DNA of 64,000 nucleotides from Nocardioides bizhenqiangii (GTDB lineage: Bacteria > Actinomycetota > Actinomycetes > Propionibacteriales > Nocardioidaceae), in the NCBI RefSeq assembly GCF_034661235.1, contig NZ_CP141059.1, forward strand, positions 806,001 to 870,000. The letters run 5' to 3'. This document shows, in pieces, positions 44,455 to 56,858 of the stretch. How positions within the stretch are numbered: the first letter of the stretch is position 1; each line of letters starts with the position of its first letter. Under the pieces are notes generated by a model, which searched no databases, was not told the origin of the DNA, and saw nothing but the letters and a program-made list of their open reading frames with translations. The position numbers were made by a program, and so were the translations under genes.

Positions 44455-45623
44455 CCGCGGCGTACCTCTCTGTCGAGCTGGGTGAGTTCCTGGGCGAGCT
44501 GGACCAGTCCGGAGTCCGAGCCCGGGACGGGTGCGTGCGCGGCGAGCAGCGCGCCGATCTCCTCCTCGCGGCGCCCGAGGTGCCGGGCGACGGCGCCGAT
44601 GACCTCGGTCTCGGACGCACCGCGCCCGAGCCGGAGATGGTCGGCCAGCCGGCGCCGGCCCGCGGCGCGCAGTGCCGCGGCGGCGTAGGGACGGTCGTCC
44701 GCGCGCCGGTACATCCGCCCGCGGCTGCGCGTCGTCTCGACGGCCCGGACGACGACCGGCAGCGGCTCGGTCGCCAGCTTGCCGATCCGGCGGCCACGCC
44801 ACCACATCAGGGCGAGCGCGGAGAACAGCACCAGCCACAGGGACGGGAGTACCCAGTCGGGCGCGAACGTCCACACGCTGGACGTCTCGTCGTCGGCGGC
44901 GTCCTCGTAGCTCGGGAGGTACCAGACCAGCCGGTCGTGCCCGCCGAGCAGGCGCAGCGCGACCGCGGCGTTGTCGCCCCGCAGCACCTGGTCGTTGGTC
45001 AGTGCCTCGCCGGCGCCGAAGTACGTCGTCGCGTCGGCGCCGGTCGCCAGCACGAAGCCGTCGTTGCTGGGGAAGCAGCCGTCCGCGGTGTCGTAGCTGG
45101 CGGCCGAGTCGACCTCGAGACGGAGGTCGTCGAAGCGCTCGTCGCCGCAGTCACCGGACGTCTCGTCGTCGGCGTAGGCCGACCGCACGTCCTGCTGCAG
45201 CACCTCGACGACGTAGTCGGGCGGGTCGGCGAGCACGACCTCGGCGCCGGCGGCGTCGCGGCGCAACCGACGGGTGGTGCTCTCCGCCAGCTGCTCGGTG
45301 CCGGTGACCAGGACCGTCGTCCGGCTGTCGATGTCGGCGTCGTGGAGCTCGTCCGCCGAGCGGACGATGGTGACGTCGACGCCCTCGTCCCCCAGCACCT
45401 GGGCCAGCGCCTGGGCGCCGTCGGGGTCGGGGTTCTGGGGGTCCAGCGGGTCGGAGTAGCGCTGGTCGCCCTGGGTGGCCCAGACCGACACGACGAGCGC
45501 GAGCACGAGCGCGACCCCGACCACCAGCCAGATCCGGTTGCGGCGGAGGAAACCCGCCCGGACGGGCCCGTCCCCGGCCGCGAGGGGCGGCGCCGGAGGG
45601 GGAGCGGTGCGCGTCGTCGTCAT
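44451..45623 (-). CDS. DUF4350 membrane protein
   Basis: A 390-residue protein. A Pro-rich N-terminus precedes a transmembrane helix (about residues 32-50). An extracytoplasmic DUF4350 domain of about 200 residues follows, with DPDGAQALAQVLGDEGVDVTIVRS, and then a second helix (about 262-280, WVLPSLWLVLFSALALMWW). A cytoplasmic helical C-terminus closes it. Four Cys residues in the outer domain could form disulfides. It is embedded between DUF4129 and MoxR genes with overlapping starts and stops on both sides. The function is unknown. Confidence 0.9.
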
Positions 45624-46264
45624 CGCACCCGCTCCCGGCGGCCGGCGAGCTCGTCGTCGAGCGCGAGCACGTCGAGGGCCTGCTCGCGGCTGGCGGGGTG
45701 GTCTCCGTAGAGGACCGCGTCGAACAGGTCGGCGCTGCGGTCGACGAGGTGCCGCTGAGCCGGGAACTCCACGCCGAGGCCGGCCGCGAGCTCGTGCGCC
45801 GTCGCCTGGGGCAGGTCCTCGATCCGGCCGCGCTCGACCTGCCGGACGGCGAGCGCCCGGTAGGCGTCGACCAGGGCGTCGTCGTAGCGCCCCTCCGCGA
45901 GGGCGGCCTCGGCGCGCTGGCGCAGCGCGGCCGCGGTGACCACCTCGTCGGTCAGGGCCGGAGCGCGGTCGCCGCGGGCTCGAGCGGTGCGGCGCGCACG
46001 GGAGACCAGCAGCCCGATGGCGACGACGATCAGCAGGAGGATCACGATCGCCGCGAACGTGCCGAGCGGGGGGATGTCGGCCGCGGCGCCGACGCTGTCG
46101 TCGAACAGCCGGCCGAGCCAGTTCTGGATCCGCTCGACCAGGTTGGTGTCGTGGTACTCCGGGTTCGCGAGCTCCTGGCGCAGCAGGGACCGGGCCTCGT
46201 CTGCGCTCGGGTCGAGCGGCGGGTCGGCGAGGCGCACCGGAACGGCCGGGTCCAGGGGGATCAC
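45620..46264 (-). CDS. DUF4129 membrane protein
   Basis: A 214-residue protein with a DUF4129-type layout. A short N-terminus (AVPVRLADPPLDPSADEARSLLRQELANPEY) precedes an amphipathic helix (IQNWLGRLF) and one transmembrane helix (about residues 69-87, TFAAIVILLLIVVAIGLLV). The conserved cytoplasmic domain follows, with AEAALAEGRYDDALVDAYRALAVRQVERG and TAHELAAGLG. GTG 46264 overlaps the stop of the gene before it (GTGA). DUF4129 domains are often attached to transglutaminase-like proteins elsewhere, but here the domain is alone. Confidence 0.9.
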   Translation of the reverse strand: MIPLDPAVPVRLADPPLDPSADEARSLLRQELANPEYHDTNLVERIQNWLGRLFDDSVGAAADIPPLGTFAAIVILLLIVVAIGLLVSRARRTARARGDRAPALTDEVVTAAALRQRAEAALAEGRYDDALVDAYRALAVRQVERGRIEDLPQATAHELAAGLGVEFPAQRHLVDRSADLFDAVLYGDHPASREQALDVLALDDELAGRRERVR

Positions 46265-47430
46265 CGCGGGATCAGCCCGGCCTCGCGCATCAGCTCGACG
46301 TCGTACGCCTCTTTGCGCATCCGCTGATCGAGGTACTGCAGCGAGGTGACCGCCGCCGTGAACGGCGCGACGAACGCGTTCTGGAGCACCAGCCCGATCG
46401 CCTGCCCGACGGTGAGGATGAGGAAGAAGTACTCCGGCACGAGGGCAGCGCCGATCTGGCTCCCGAACGCGAACGGCGTGCTCAGGATGCTGCCCGCGAC
46501 GCCGACGATCAGCAACGTGAGCAACCCGATGCCGAGGATCCGCCAGAACTGCCCGACGCTGAGTCGCCAGTTCCGGCCGAACGACGCGAAGACCCCGATC
46601 GGCTCCAGCATCAGCGCGGGCGTCGCGAGGAACACCAGCTTGATCCATAGCCAGACCAGGAGGGGGATGCCCCCGGCAGCGACCGCGAGGGCGAGCAGCA
46701 CCGTCAACAACGCGTCACCGGTGACGACCGCGACGAGCACGACGACGCCGACCAGGAGCCCGATGGCGACCAGGCTCGTGACTCCGACGAGCACGGCCTG
46801 TCCGATCAGGCGCCAGCGCTTGCCGTGGGTGGCGGCCCACGCCTCGGCGAGAGTCAGCCGCCGGCCGACGGCGGCGGCATGGGTGACGTGGGCGACCATG
46901 CCTGTGACGAAGATGATGCCGATCTGCGCGGCGTAGGTGCCGATCAGCAACGACCCGAGCGAGCCGAGCACCGCGAGGGCCTCGGCCGTGCTCGCGTCCT
47001 CGTCGATCTCGCCGCTGGAGTTGACGCCGCTGCCGACGGTGAACGCGAGCACGGCGCTCACGGCGATCGGAAGGATCATGGCGACCGCCGTGACCAGGAC
47101 GGCCGCGCCGACCGTCGCCTTCGGGTTGAACCGGATGATCCGGAACGCACCGTCGTACATGCTGCCGAGAGTCAGCGGCCGGAGCGGGATCGCGCCCGGC
47201 TTGTGCGCGGCGCCGAGCATGCCCAGCGGGGGCGCGGCGTACGACGGGGGCGGCGCGTAGGGCGCGTGGGGCGCGTGGGGTGGCGCCTGCCCGACCGCGG
47301 CACCGAGCGGCGGGGCCCCCGGTGGCGGTGCGCCCGGTGGCGGTGCGCCCGGTGGCGGTGCACCCGGTGCGGCGAGCTCCTCCGGCGGCGGCGCTCCGGG
47401 CGGGGGGAACTGGTGCGGTGAACCCGTCAT
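46261..47430 (-). CDS. Multi-pass membrane protein with Pro-rich N-terminus
   Basis: A 389-residue protein. The first 75 residues are Pro/Gly/Ala-rich with four PPPGA repeats, then RPLTLGSMYDGAFRIIRFNPKATVG begins a membrane domain of about six helices. It resembles the membrane domain of glycerophosphodiester phosphodiesterase-related proteins that head this actinobacterial MoxR locus. No enzyme motif is visible. ATG 47430 has AAGGAG 6-7 nt upstream and is the first gene of the second MoxR operon. Confidence 0.82.
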   Translation of the reverse strand: MTGSPHQFPPPGAPPPEELAAPGAPPPGAPPPGAPPPGAPPLGAAVGQAPPHAPHAPYAPPPSYAAPPLGMLGAAHKPGAIPLRPLTLGSMYDGAFRIIRFNPKATVGAAVLVTAVAMILPIAVSAVLAFTVGSGVNSSGEIDEDASTAEALAVLGSLGSLLIGTYAAQIGIIFVTGMVAHVTHAAAVGRRLTLAEAWAATHGKRWRLIGQAVLVGVTSLVAIGLLVGVVVLVAVVTGDALLTVLLALAVAAGGIPLLVWLWIKLVFLATPALMLEPIGVFASFGRNWRLSVGQFWRILGIGLLTLLIVGVAGSILSTPFAFGSQIGAALVPEYFFLILTVGQAIGLVLQNAFVAPFTAAVTSLQYLDQRMRKEAYDVELMREAGLIPR

Positions 47431-47917
47431 CGCACTCCTTCATGCACGCTCGCTCGGCCAGAGAAACCCCGAGCGAGCGGGGGCGTCGTCCGGGATCGTC
47501 GCCCATCCTTGCACCCGGGCGTCTTCGATTTTGTGACTGGGCGCGATCTCTGCCAAGATATCCAGGTTGCTCCGGCGGGTTGCCGGGGTGCGGTACATCT
47601 TGACTACTGAATCGCGTCTCCTGAGCAGGCGTCTCTGAGTTGGATCTCAGGGCTCGCCCTCCTGGACTGCGGCCGGTGGTGCGGTTGCGCCGGACCCAGG
47701 GAGACCCGATCAGCCCGACGAACCGTCGGGCGCCCCAACAACAAACACCAACGAGTTCCGCTCAGGCGGACGTGTGCGTGAAGCTCAGCAATTTTCTGGG
47801 CAGCGACACGCCCGACCTCGGGGGTCGGCGGTGCGGGGCGAGGAACAGGGCGGGGCCGACTCAATACCGAGGACGCACCGAGACATCGGCGGATGAGAAG
47901 AAGGACGAGAGAGACCT
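47431..47917 (+). promoter_or_regulatory. Upstream region and leader of the S10 operon
   Basis: A 487-bp gap with no gene. It must contain the divergent promoters of the membrane gene and the ribosomal operon. A candidate rightward promoter is TTGTGA (47531) with an 18-bp spacer to AAGATA (47555), which would give a leader of about 350 nt. I cannot define an L4-type leader structure by eye. Confidence 0.4.
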
Positions 47918-48226
47918 ATGGCGGGACAGAAGATCCGCATCAGGCTCAAGGCCTATGACCACGAGGTGATCGACACCTCGGCGCGGAAGATCGTGGACAC
48001 CGTCACCCGCACGGGTGCGAAGGTCGCCGGCCCGGTGCCGCTGCCGACCGAGAAGAACGTCTTCTGTGTCATCCGCTCGCCGCACAAGTACAAGGACTCG
48101 CGCGAGCACTTCGAGATGCGCACGCACAAGCGCCTCATCGACATCATCGACCCGACCCCCAAGACCGTCGACAGCTTGATGCGGCTCGACCTGCCGGCCG
48201 GCGTCGACATCGAGATCAAGCTCTGA
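47918..48226 (+). CDS. rpsJ: 30S ribosomal protein S10
   Basis: S10 is part of the 30S head and also the NusE factor in antitermination complexes. The 102-residue protein starts [18 protein letters not shown] and has the conserved VRGPxPLPTxK-like stretch ([36 protein letters not shown]). It is the first gene of the S10-spc cluster. A long untranslated region lies upstream, and rplC follows after 11 bp. Confidence 0.98.
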   Translation: MAGQKIRIRLKAYDHEVIDTSARKIVDTVTRTGAKVAGPVPLPTEKNVFCVIRSPHKYKDSREHFEMRTHKRLIDIIDPTPKTVDSLMRLDLPAGVDIEIKL

Positions 48227-48237
48227 GGAAGTTGCTC

Positions 48238-48888
48238 ATGACGATCGAACGCAACGTGAAGGGGCTGCTGGGCACCAAGCTCGGCATGACCCAGATGTGG
48301 GACGAGAACAACCGCATCGTCCCGGTGACCGTGGTCGCGGCCACGACCAACGTGGTGACCCAGGTCCGCCAGCCCGAGCCGGACGGCTACAACGCCATCC
48401 AGATCGGCTACGGCGAGATCGAGGGCCGCAAGGTCAACCAGCCGCAGGCGGGTCACTTCGCCAAGGCGGGCACGACCCCGCGCCGGCACCTGATCGAGAT
48501 CCGTACGGCGGACGCCCCGGCCTACACCGTGGGCCAGGAGCTTCCTGTCGACACCTTCGAGCCGGGCCAGGTCATCGACGTGACCGGCACCAGCAAGGGC
48601 AAGGGCTTCGCGGGTGTCATGAAGCGGCACGGCTTCCACGGCGTCGGCGCGTCGCACGGCGCCCACCGCAACCACCGCAAGCCGGGCTCGATCGGCGCCT
48701 GCGCCACCCCCGGCCGCGTGTTCAAGGGCATGCGGATGGCGGGACGGATGGGCAGCGACACCGTCACGACCCAGAACGTCACCGTGCACGCGGTCGACGT
48801 CGAGAAGGGCCTGATCCTGCTCAAGGGCGCCGTTCCCGGCCCCAAGGGTGGCGTCATCGTCCTCCGGACCTCTGCGAAGAAGGGCTGA
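48238..48888 (+). CDS. rplC: 50S ribosomal protein L3
   Basis: An early-assembly 23S rRNA-binding protein near the peptidyl-transferase centre. The 216-residue sequence has [15 protein letters not shown] at the N-terminus and the family signature [11 protein letters not shown], then [28 protein letters not shown] 48238 is chosen because GAGGAA lies 7 nt upstream; TTG 48232 is in frame but too close to that site. Confidence 0.98.
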   Translation: MTIERNVKGLLGTKLGMTQMWDENNRIVPVTVVAATTNVVTQVRQPEPDGYNAIQIGYGEIEGRKVNQPQAGHFAKAGTTPRRHLIEIRTADAPAYTVGQELPVDTFEPGQVIDVTGTSKGKGFAGVMKRHGFHGVGASHGAHRNHRKPGSIGACATPGRVFKGMRMAGRMGSDTVTTQNVTVHAVDVEKGLILLKGAVPGPKGGVIVLRTSAKKG

Positions 48889-48893
48889 TCGAC

Positions 48894-49571
48894 ATGGCCA
48901 CCAAGAACGCCAAGACCGCGAAGGTCGTCAAGGTCGAGCTCCCCGACGAGATCTTCGACGTCGACGTCAGCATCCCGCTGATCCACCAGGTGGTCGTCGC
49001 GCAGCAGGCTGCCGCTCGGCAGGGCACGCACGCCACCAAGACTCGCGCCGACGTGCGCGGCGGTGGCCGCAAGCCCTACAAGCAGAAGGGCACCGGCCGC
49101 GCCCGCCAGGGCTCGACCCGCGCTCCGCAATTCGCCGGCGGTGGCGTCGTCCACGGCCCGCAGCCGCGTGACTACAGCCAGCGGACCCCCAAGAAGATGA
49201 AGGCCGCCGCGCTCCGCGGTGCCCTCACCGACCGGGCCCGCAACGGTCGGATCCACGTCGTCGAGGGCCTCGTCTCCGGTGACAAGCCGTCGACCAAGGC
49301 TGCTCTCACCGCGCTCGGCTCCCTGACCGACCGCACCAACTACCTCGTGGTCCTCGAGCGCACCGACACCGTCGCCTGGCTGTCGCTGCGCAACGCGCCC
49401 GAGGTGCACCTGGTCGCCGTCGACCAGCTGAACACCTACGACGTGCTCGCGAGCGACGACGTCGTGTTCAGCAAGGGCGCGTACGACGCGTTCGTCTCCG
49501 GCGCCGCCTACGGCAAGAAGACGGACTCGACTGGGTCGGCCGAGCCGACGAACCAGGAGGCAGACAAGTGA
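48894..49571 (+). CDS. rplD: 50S ribosomal protein L4
   Basis: Lines the exit tunnel and in some bacteria represses its own operon. The 225-residue protein has the tunnel-loop sequence [32 protein letters not shown]-terminal extension of about 20 residues ([18 protein letters not shown]) is unique to this lineage. ATG 48894 lies 5 bp after rplC. Confidence 0.98.
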   Translation: MATKNAKTAKVVKVELPDEIFDVDVSIPLIHQVVVAQQAAARQGTHATKTRADVRGGGRKPYKQKGTGRARQGSTRAPQFAGGGVVHGPQPRDYSQRTPKKMKAAALRGALTDRARNGRIHVVEGLVSGDKPSTKAALTALGSLTDRTNYLVVLERTDTVAWLSLRNAPEVHLVAVDQLNTYDVLASDDVVFSKGAYDAFVSGAAYGKKTDSTGSAEPTNQEADK

Positions 49572-49869
49572 GCACCCTGCACAAGGACCACCGCGACGTC
49601 CTGATCGCACCGGTGGTGTCGGAGAAGAGCTACAGCCTCCTCGACGCCAACAAGTACACCTTCCTGGTGCACCCCGACGCCAACAAGACCGAGATCAAGA
49701 TCGCGGTCGAGAAGATCTTCAACGTCAAGGTCACGTCGGTGAACACGCTCAACCGCCAGGGCAAGACGCGGCGGACCCGCTACGGCATCGGCAAGCGCAA
49801 GGACACCAAGCGCGCCATCGTCAGTCTCGCCGAGGGTCACCGCATCGACATCTTCGGAGGACCGAACTG

Positions 49870-49870
<1 letters not shown>
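49568..49870 (+). CDS. rplW: 50S ribosomal protein L23
   Basis: Sits at the tunnel exit and docks trigger factor and SRP. The 100-residue protein has [32 protein letters not shown] and [17 protein letters not shown] 49568 overlaps the rplD stop (GTGA), so translation is coupled. Confidence 0.98.
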
Positions 49871-50706
<836 letters not shown>

Positions 50707-50711
50707 CTGAG

Positions 50712-50993
50712 ATGCCTCGCAGCCTGAAGAAGGGCCCCTTCGTCGACGACCACCTCATGAAGAAGGTGGACGCCGAGAACGAGAAGGGCAGCCACAACGT
50801 CATCAAGACGTGGTCGCGCCGCTCGATGATCGTCCCCGCGATGATCGGTCACACGATCGCCGTCCACGACGGTCGCAAGCACGTGCCGGTGTTCGTGTCC
50901 GACTCCATGGTCGGTCACAAGCTGGGCGAGTTCGCCCCCACCCGCACCTACCGCGGTCACGTCAAGGAAGACCGGAAGGGACGTCGTCGATGA
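50712..50993 (+). CDS. rpsS: 30S ribosomal protein S19
   Basis: Forms the head-to-50S bridge with S13. The 93-residue sequence [18 protein letters not shown] and the signature [24 protein letters not shown] (here [20 protein letters not shown]) are complete. It lies 5 bp after rplB. Confidence 0.99.
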   Translation: MPRSLKKGPFVDDHLMKKVDAENEKGSHNVIKTWSRRSMIVPAMIGHTIAVHDGRKHVPVFVSDSMVGHKLGEFAPTRTYRGHVKEDRKGRRR

Positions 50994-51405
50994 CCACCAC
51001 CGACCGCCGGCGCACCAGCGCCCGCCGCGAGACCCTGCTGGGTGACCAGCCGGGTGCCTTCGCGAGCGCGCGCTACGTCCGGATCACCCCGATGAAGGCC
51101 CGCCGGGTCGTCGACATGGTCCGCGGCCTGCCCGTGGACGAGGCTCAGTCGATCCTCGCCTTCACCCCCCAGGCCGCTGCCAAGACCGTCGGCAAGGTGC
51201 TCGCCAGCGCCGTCGCGAACGCCGAGACCACCGAGGGCCTGCCCACCGGCGACCTGGTCGTGTCCGTGGCGCACGTCGACGAGGGCCCCACGATGAAGCG
51301 GTGGCGTCCGCGTGCGCAGGGCCGGGCCACCCGGATCAACAAGCGCACCAGCCACATCACCATCGCCGTCCAGCCGGCCGATGTCGTCAAGAAGGCGGGT
51401 AAGTA

Positions 51406-51406
<1 letters not shown>
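50990..51406 (+). CDS. rplV: 50S ribosomal protein L22
   Basis: Its beta-hairpin lines the exit tunnel near L4. The 138-residue protein has [22 protein letters not shown] and the C-terminal signature [21 protein letters not shown]. The N-terminus carries about 25 extra residues ([20 protein letters not shown]) compared with short bacterial L22. The start overlaps the rpsS stop (ATGA). Confidence 0.98.
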
Positions 51407-52224
<818 letters not shown>

Positions 52225-52227
52225 GCC

Positions 52228-52647
52228 ATGTTGATGCCGCGTCGCGTCAAGCACCGCAAGCAGCACCACCCGAAGCGTCGGGGTGCCGCCAAGGGTGGCA
52301 CCACGCTCGCGTTCGGTGACTTCGGGATCCAGGCGGTCGAGGGTCACTACGTGACCAACCGGCAGATCGAGTCCGCACGTATCGCCATGACTCGTCACAT
52401 CAAGCGTGGCGGCAAGGTGTGGATCAACATCTACCCGGACCGCCCGCTCACCAAGAAGCCGGCCGAGACCCGGATGGGTTCCGGCAAGGGCTCGCCCGAG
52501 TGGTGGGTCGCCAACGTCAAGCCCGGTCGCGTCATGTTCGAGCTGTCCGGTGTGCCGGAGGACATCGCCCGCGAGGCGATGCGCCGCGCCATCCACAAGC
52601 TGCCCATGAAGTGCCGCTTCGTCACCCGAGAGGCTGGTGAGTTCTGA
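52228..52647 (+). CDS. rplP: 50S ribosomal protein L16
   Basis: Binds at the A-site tRNA elbow and is needed late in 50S assembly. The 139-residue protein has [41 protein letters not shown] and [19 protein letters not shown]. It starts 3 bp after rpsC. Confidence 0.99.
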   Translation: MLMPRRVKHRKQHHPKRRGAAKGGTTLAFGDFGIQAVEGHYVTNRQIESARIAMTRHIKRGGKVWINIYPDRPLTKKPAETRMGSGKGSPEWWVANVKPGRVMFELSGVPEDIAREAMRRAIHKLPMKCRFVTREAGEF

Positions 52648-52886
52648 TGAGCCAGGACCTGAAGGCCCACGAGCTCGACGAGCTCAACGACGTCGACCTG
52701 GAGGCCAAGCTCCGCGAGGCCAAGGAGGAGCTGTTCAACCTCCGGTTCCAGGCGGCCACCGGCCAGCTGGAGTCGCACGGTCGGCTTCGCACGGTCAAGA
52801 AGGACATCGCCCGGATCTACACCGTGGTGCGCGAGCGCGAGCTCGGCATCCGGACCGCTCCGGGCTCCGAGGAGGAGAGCGCATGA
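52647..52886 (+). CDS. rpmC: 50S ribosomal protein L29
   Basis: A small helical hairpin protein beside L23 at the tunnel exit. The 79 residues include [31 protein letters not shown] and [20 protein letters not shown]. The start overlaps the rplP stop. Confidence 0.98.
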   Translation: MSQDLKAHELDELNDVDLEAKLREAKEELFNLRFQAATGQLESHGRLRTVKKDIARIYTVVRERELGIRTAPGSEEESA

Positions 52887-53161
52887 GCGAGAAGCAGGGC
52901 GAGACCGTGGAGCGCAACTCGCGCAAGACCCGTGAGGGCCTGGTCGTGAGCGACAAGATGGACAAGACCGTGGTCGTCTCCGTCGAGGACCGTGTCAAGC
53001 ACGCCCTCTACGGCAAGGTCATGCGACGCAACACCCGCCTCAAGGCGCACGACGAGCAGAACGAGTGCGGCGTCGGCGACCGCGTCCTGATCATGGAGAC
53101 CCGGCCGCTGTCCGCTACCAAGCGTTGGCGCGTCGTCCGCGTCCTCGAGCGCGCGAAGTAA
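52883..53161 (+). CDS. rpsQ: 30S ribosomal protein S17
   Basis: A primary 16S rRNA-binding protein with an OB fold. The 92-residue sequence contains [36 protein letters not shown] and the signature [24 protein letters not shown] 52883 overlaps the rpmC stop. A 68-bp gap then precedes rplN, the boundary between the S10 and spc parts. Confidence 0.98.
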   Translation: MSEKQGETVERNSRKTREGLVVSDKMDKTVVVSVEDRVKHALYGKVMRRNTRLKAHDEQNECGVGDRVLIMETRPLSATKRWRVVRVLERAK

Positions 53162-53229
53162 CCCATCGAGTTCGGCAAGGCTCGTCACCCGCTGTGGCGG
53201 CGAGAACCGGCACGACATAGGAGAAACTG

Positions 53230-53598
53230 ATGATTCAGCAGGAGTCGCGACTGAAGGTCGCCGACAACACCGGTGCCAAGGAGATCCTTTGCATCCGGGT
53301 TCTCGGCGGCTCGGGTCGTCGCTACGCCGGGATCGGCGACGTCATCGTCGCCACCGTCAAGGACGCGATCCCCGGCGGCAACGTCAAGAAGGGTGACGTC
53401 GTCAAGGCGGTCATCGTGCGCACCGTCAAGGAGCGCCGGCGGCCCGACGGCTCGTACATCCGCTTCGACGAGAACGCCGCGGTGATCCTCAAGAGCGACG
53501 GCGAGCCGCGCGGCACCCGCATCTTCGGCCCCGTAGGCCGTGAGCTGCGTGAGAAGAAGTTCATGAAGATCATCTCGCTCGCCCCGGAGGTGCTGTGA
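53230..53598 (+). CDS. rplN: 50S ribosomal protein L14
   Basis: Binds 23S rRNA at the intersubunit face. The 122-residue sequence is canonical: [28 protein letters not shown], then [34 protein letters not shown] precedes the start. It opens the spc part of the cluster. Confidence 0.99.
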   Translation: MIQQESRLKVADNTGAKEILCIRVLGGSGRRYAGIGDVIVATVKDAIPGGNVKKGDVVKAVIVRTVKERRRPDGSYIRFDENAAVILKSDGEPRGTRIFGPVGRELREKKFMKIISLAPEVL

Positions 53599-53978
53599 TG
53601 GCCAACAGCCAGAAGAAGTCGCCGAAGATCTCCATCAAGAAGGGCGACACCGTCAAGGTGATCGCGGGCAAGGACAAGGGCGCCGAGGGCAAGGTCATCA
53701 AGGTGCTCCGTGAGGAGCAGCGGGTGATCGTCGAGGGCGTCAACCGGATCAAGAAGCACACCAAGGTCGTCAACCAGGGCGGTCGCGCCGGCAACACCGG
53801 CGGGATCATCACCACCGAGGCCCCCATCCACGTGTCCAACGTGATGCTGGTCGAGGGTGATGGCGTCACCCGGATCGCATACAAGCGGGTCGAGGTCACC
53901 AAGCGCCGCCCGGACGGCTCGGAGTACCCGTCGACGCGCAGCGTCCGGATCTCCCGCAAGACGGGGAAGGAAATCTGA
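53598..53978 (+). CDS. rplX: 50S ribosomal protein L24
   Basis: An assembly initiator of the 50S subunit with a KOW motif ([24 protein letters not shown]). 126 residues. ATG 53598 overlaps the rplN stop; GTG 53595 is a possible alternative. The [31 protein letters not shown] end is typical of actinobacteria. Confidence 0.98.
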   Translation: MANSQKKSPKISIKKGDTVKVIAGKDKGAEGKVIKVLREEQRVIVEGVNRIKKHTKVVNQGGRAGNTGGIITTEAPIHVSNVMLVEGDGVTRIAYKRVEVTKRRPDGSEYPSTRSVRISRKTGKEI

Positions 53979-54559
53979 TGAGCGAGACCACTGACGCTCC
54001 GGTCGCCGAGCGGGTCACCCCGCGCCTGAAGACCAGGTACCGCGAGGAGATCCTCCCCGCGCTCCGGTCGGAGTTCGAGATCGCCAACGTCATGCAGGTG
54101 CCCGGCCTGACCAAGATCGTGGTCAACATGGGTGTCGGCGAGGCTGCCCGCGACTCGAAGCTGATCGAGGGCGCGATCCGCGACCTGACGGCGATCACCG
54201 GCCAGAAGCCGGCCGTCACGAAGGCCCGCAAGTCGATCGCCCAGTTCAAGCTGCGCGAGGGCATGCCGATCGGCACGCACGTCACGCTGCGGGGCGACCG
54301 GATGTGGGAGTTCCTCGACCGGCTGCTGACGCTGGCGCTGCCGCGCATCCGTGACTTCCGTGGCCTCAGCCCGAAGCAGTTCGACGGCAAGGGCAACTAC
54401 ACGTTCGGCCTCACCGAGCAGGTCATGTTCCACGAGATCGACCAGGACAAGGTCGACCGGCAGCGGGGCATGGACATCACGATCGTCACCACCGCCACCA
54501 ACGACGAGCAGGGACGGGCGCTTCTCAAGCAGCTCGGGTTCCCGTTCAAGGAGAACTGA
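53978..54559 (+). CDS. rplE: 50S ribosomal protein L5
   Basis: Binds 5S rRNA and contacts P-site tRNA. The 193-residue protein has the L5 signature [20 protein letters not shown] and the [23 protein letters not shown] region. The start overlaps the rplX stop. Confidence 0.99.
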
Positions 54560-54564
54560 GAGAT

Positions 54565-54750
54565 ATGGCGAAGACTGCGCTCAAGGTCAAGGCCGCGCGC
54601 AAGCCCAAGTTCGCGGTGCGTGGCTACACCCGTTGCCAGCGCTGCGGGCGCCCCAAGGCGGTCTACCGCAAGTTCGGCCTGTGCCGGATCTGCCTGCGGG
54701 AGATGGCCCACCGGGGCGAGCTGCCCGGCGTCACCAAGTCGAGCTGGTAA
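54565..54750 (+). CDS. rpsN: 30S ribosomal protein S14 (zinc type)
   Basis: The short, zinc-binding S14Z form with Cys24, Cys27, Cys40 and Cys43 (CQRCGRP and CRICLRE). 61 residues. It sits at the standard place after rplE. Actinobacteria may carry a second zinc-free S14 elsewhere under zinc-dependent control; none is seen here. Confidence 0.99.
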
Positions 54751-54826
54751 TCACCACTAACAGCTGAAGGTCCGCTCCTCACCCCCGGGTGCGGGCGGAA
54801 ACCGCAGCAGAAGGAAAACACAAACC

Positions 54827-55231
54827 ATGACGATGACCGACCCGATCGCAGACATGCTCACTCGTCTGCGCAACGCCAACCAGGCGTACCACGACGCGGT
54901 GGCGATGCCGTACAGCAAGCTGAAGCAGGGCGTCGCGGAGATCCTCAAGCAGGAGGGGTACATCACCTCCTTCGACGTGGCCGACAACGAGAACGGCGTC
55001 GGCAAGACGCTGACGATCACGCTCAAGTACGGCCGCAACCGTGAGCGCTCCATTGCCGGCGTCCGCCGGATCAGCAAGCCGGGCCTCCGGGTCTACGCCA
55101 AGCACACGGGCCTCCCGAAGGTGCTCGGCGGCCTGGGTGTCGCGATCATCTCGACGAGCCAGGGCCTGCTGACCGACCGGCAGGCCAACCAGAAGGGCGT
55201 GGGTGGGGAAGTCCTCGCCTACGTCTGGTGA
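54827..55231 (+). CDS. rpsH: 30S ribosomal protein S8
   Basis: A 16S rRNA central-domain binder and, in enterobacteria, the spc operon repressor. The 134 residues start [22 protein letters not shown] and end with [25 protein letters not shown] 76-bp gap before it holds GCAGAAGGA-like sites. ATG 54833 is an alternative start. Confidence 0.98.
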   Translation: MTMTDPIADMLTRLRNANQAYHDAVAMPYSKLKQGVAEILKQEGYITSFDVADNENGVGKTLTITLKYGRNRERSIAGVRRISKPGLRVYAKHTGLPKVLGGLGVAIISTSQGLLTDRQANQKGVGGEVLAYVW

Positions 55232-55256
55232 CGAGACCAGGAAGAGAGGAATAGCA

Positions 55257-55808
55257 ATGTCGCGCATTGGCAAGCTCCCCGTCCCGGTCCCGTCCGGCGT
55301 CGACGTGGCGCTCGATGGCCCCGTGGTGACGGTGAAGGGCCCCAAGGGGACCCTGACCCACACGGTCGCCGACCCGATCGTCGTCGAGCGCAGCGACGAG
55401 GGCGGCTCCGTCGTCCTCGACGTCAAGCGTCCGAACGACGAGCGGATCAGCAAGTCGCTCCACGGACTGACTCGCACCCTGATCAACAACATGGTCGTGG
55501 GCGTGACCGAGGGCTACGAGAAGAAGCTGGAGATCGTGGGCGTCGGCTACCGCGTCCTGTCCAAGGGCCCGACCCAGCTGGAGTTCCAGCTCGGCTACTC
55601 GCACCCGATCGTCTTCGACGCGCCGGAGGGCATCACCTTCACCGTCGACGGTCCGACCAAGCTGGGCGTCCTCGGCATCGACAAGCAGCAGGTCGGCGAG
55701 GTCGCCGCCAACATCCGCAAGCTCCGCAAGCCCGAGCCGTACAAGGGCAAGGGCGTCCGGTACGCCGGCGAGCATGTCCGCCGCAAGGTCGGAAAGGCTG
55801 GTAAGTGA
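55257..55808 (+). CDS. rplF: 50S ribosomal protein L6
   Basis: Located at the factor-binding region of 50S. The 183-residue protein begins [20 protein letters not shown] and has the signature [22 protein letters not shown] 55257 has AAGAGAGGA 6-8 nt upstream; an earlier in-frame start inside rpsH would add unrelated residues. Confidence 0.98.
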   Translation: MSRIGKLPVPVPSGVDVALDGPVVTVKGPKGTLTHTVADPIVVERSDEGGSVVLDVKRPNDERISKSLHGLTRTLINNMVVGVTEGYEKKLEIVGVGYRVLSKGPTQLEFQLGYSHPIVFDAPEGITFTVDGPTKLGVLGIDKQQVGEVAANIRKLRKPEPYKGKGVRYAGEHVRRKVGKAGK

Positions 55809-55810
55809 CC

Positions 55811-56194
55811 ATGGCCATCACACTCAAGCACCAGCGGCACCTCTCGGCGCGCGCCAAGTCGCGGCTGCGCCGGCAGATCAGGGGCCGCAAGAAGATCTCC
55901 GGCACCGCCGAGCGTCCGCGCCTGGTGGTGACCCGGTCGAGCAAGCACATCACCGTCCAGGTCGTCGACGACCTGGTGGGCAAGACCCTGGTCTCTGCCT
56001 CCACCATGGAGGGCGACCTGCGGTCGTTCGATGGCGACAAGACCGCCAAGGCGAAGAAGGTCGGCGAGCTCGTTGCCGTCCGTGCCAAGGAGCTCGGTGT
56101 CGACTCGGTCGTCTTCGACCGGGCCGGCAACAAGTACCACGGTCGCATCGCGGCCCTGGCCGACGGCGCCCGCGCCGGTGGCCTGACCTTCTGA
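55811..56194 (+). CDS. rplR: 50S ribosomal protein L18
   Basis: A 5S rRNA-binding protein. The 127 residues include [32 protein letters not shown] and [29 protein letters not shown] 55811 is preferred; GTG 55805, overlapping the rplF stop, is in frame and would add two residues. Confidence 0.98.
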   Translation: MAITLKHQRHLSARAKSRLRRQIRGRKKISGTAERPRLVVTRSSKHITVQVVDDLVGKTLVSASTMEGDLRSFDGDKTAKAKKVGELVAVRAKELGVDSVVFDRAGNKYHGRIAALADGARAGGLTF

Positions 56195-56222
56195 TCGCGA
56201 TAGCAAGGACTGAGGAGAAATC

Positions 56223-56858
56223 ATGAGCGGACCCCAGCGCGGACAGCGTTCCGGTGGCGACCGCGGACGCGGCGGTCGCGACGACCGTCGCGGCGGCGCG
56301 GACAAGAGCCAGTACGTCGAGCGGGTCGTCGCGATCAACCGCGTCGCCAAGGTCGTGAAGGGTGGTCGTCGCTTCAGCTTCACCGCCCTCGTGGTCGTCG
56401 GCGACGGTGACGGACTGGTCGGCGTCGGCTACGGCAAGGCCAAGGAGGTGCCCGCGGCGATCGCCAAGGGTGTCGAGGAGGCGAAGAAGAACTTCTTCCG
56501 CGTCCCCCGGATCCAGGGCACCATCCCCCACCCGGTGCAGGGCGAGAAGGCGGCAGGCGTCGTCTTCCTGCGTCCGGCCGCACCCGGTACCGGTGTGATC
56601 GCCGGCGGCCCGGTGCGCGCCGTACTCGAGTGCGCCGGCATCCACGACGTGCTCAGCAAGTCGCTGGGCTCGTCCAACCAGATCAACATCGTGCACGCGA
56701 CCGTTGCGGCGCTGCAGCTGCTGGAGATGCCCGAGACCGTGGCCTCCCGCCGTGGCCTCCCGGTCGAGGACGTCGCCCCGTCGGCGCTCCTCAAGGCCAA
56801 GGCGCTGGGCGAGGCCGAGGCTGCTGCCGCCAAGGCAGCGGCGGGGGTGACCTCCTGA
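56223..56858 (+). CDS. rpsE: 30S ribosomal protein S5
   Basis: Affects decoding accuracy with S4. The 211-residue protein has a Gly/Arg/Asp-rich N-terminal extension of about 30 residues and the signature [30 protein letters not shown]. The middle is [29 protein letters not shown]. It has an Ala-rich C-terminal tail. GAGGAGAAA precedes ATG 56223. Confidence 0.98.
   Translation: MSGPQRGQRSGGDRGRGGRDDRRGGADKSQYVERVVAINRVAKVVKGGRRFSFTALVVVGDGDGLVGVGYGKAKEVPAAIAKGVEEAKKNFFRVPRIQGTIPHPVQGEKAAGVVFLRPAAPGTGVIAGGPVRAVLECAGIHDVLSKSLGSSNQINIVHATVAALQLLEMPETVASRRGLPVEDVAPSALLKAKALGEAEAAAAKAAAGVTS

Noticed and set aside
47230..47370. Tandem DNA repeat gtggcggtgcgcccg
   Set aside because: It encodes the PPPGA repeats at the N-terminus of the membrane protein at 46261-47430.
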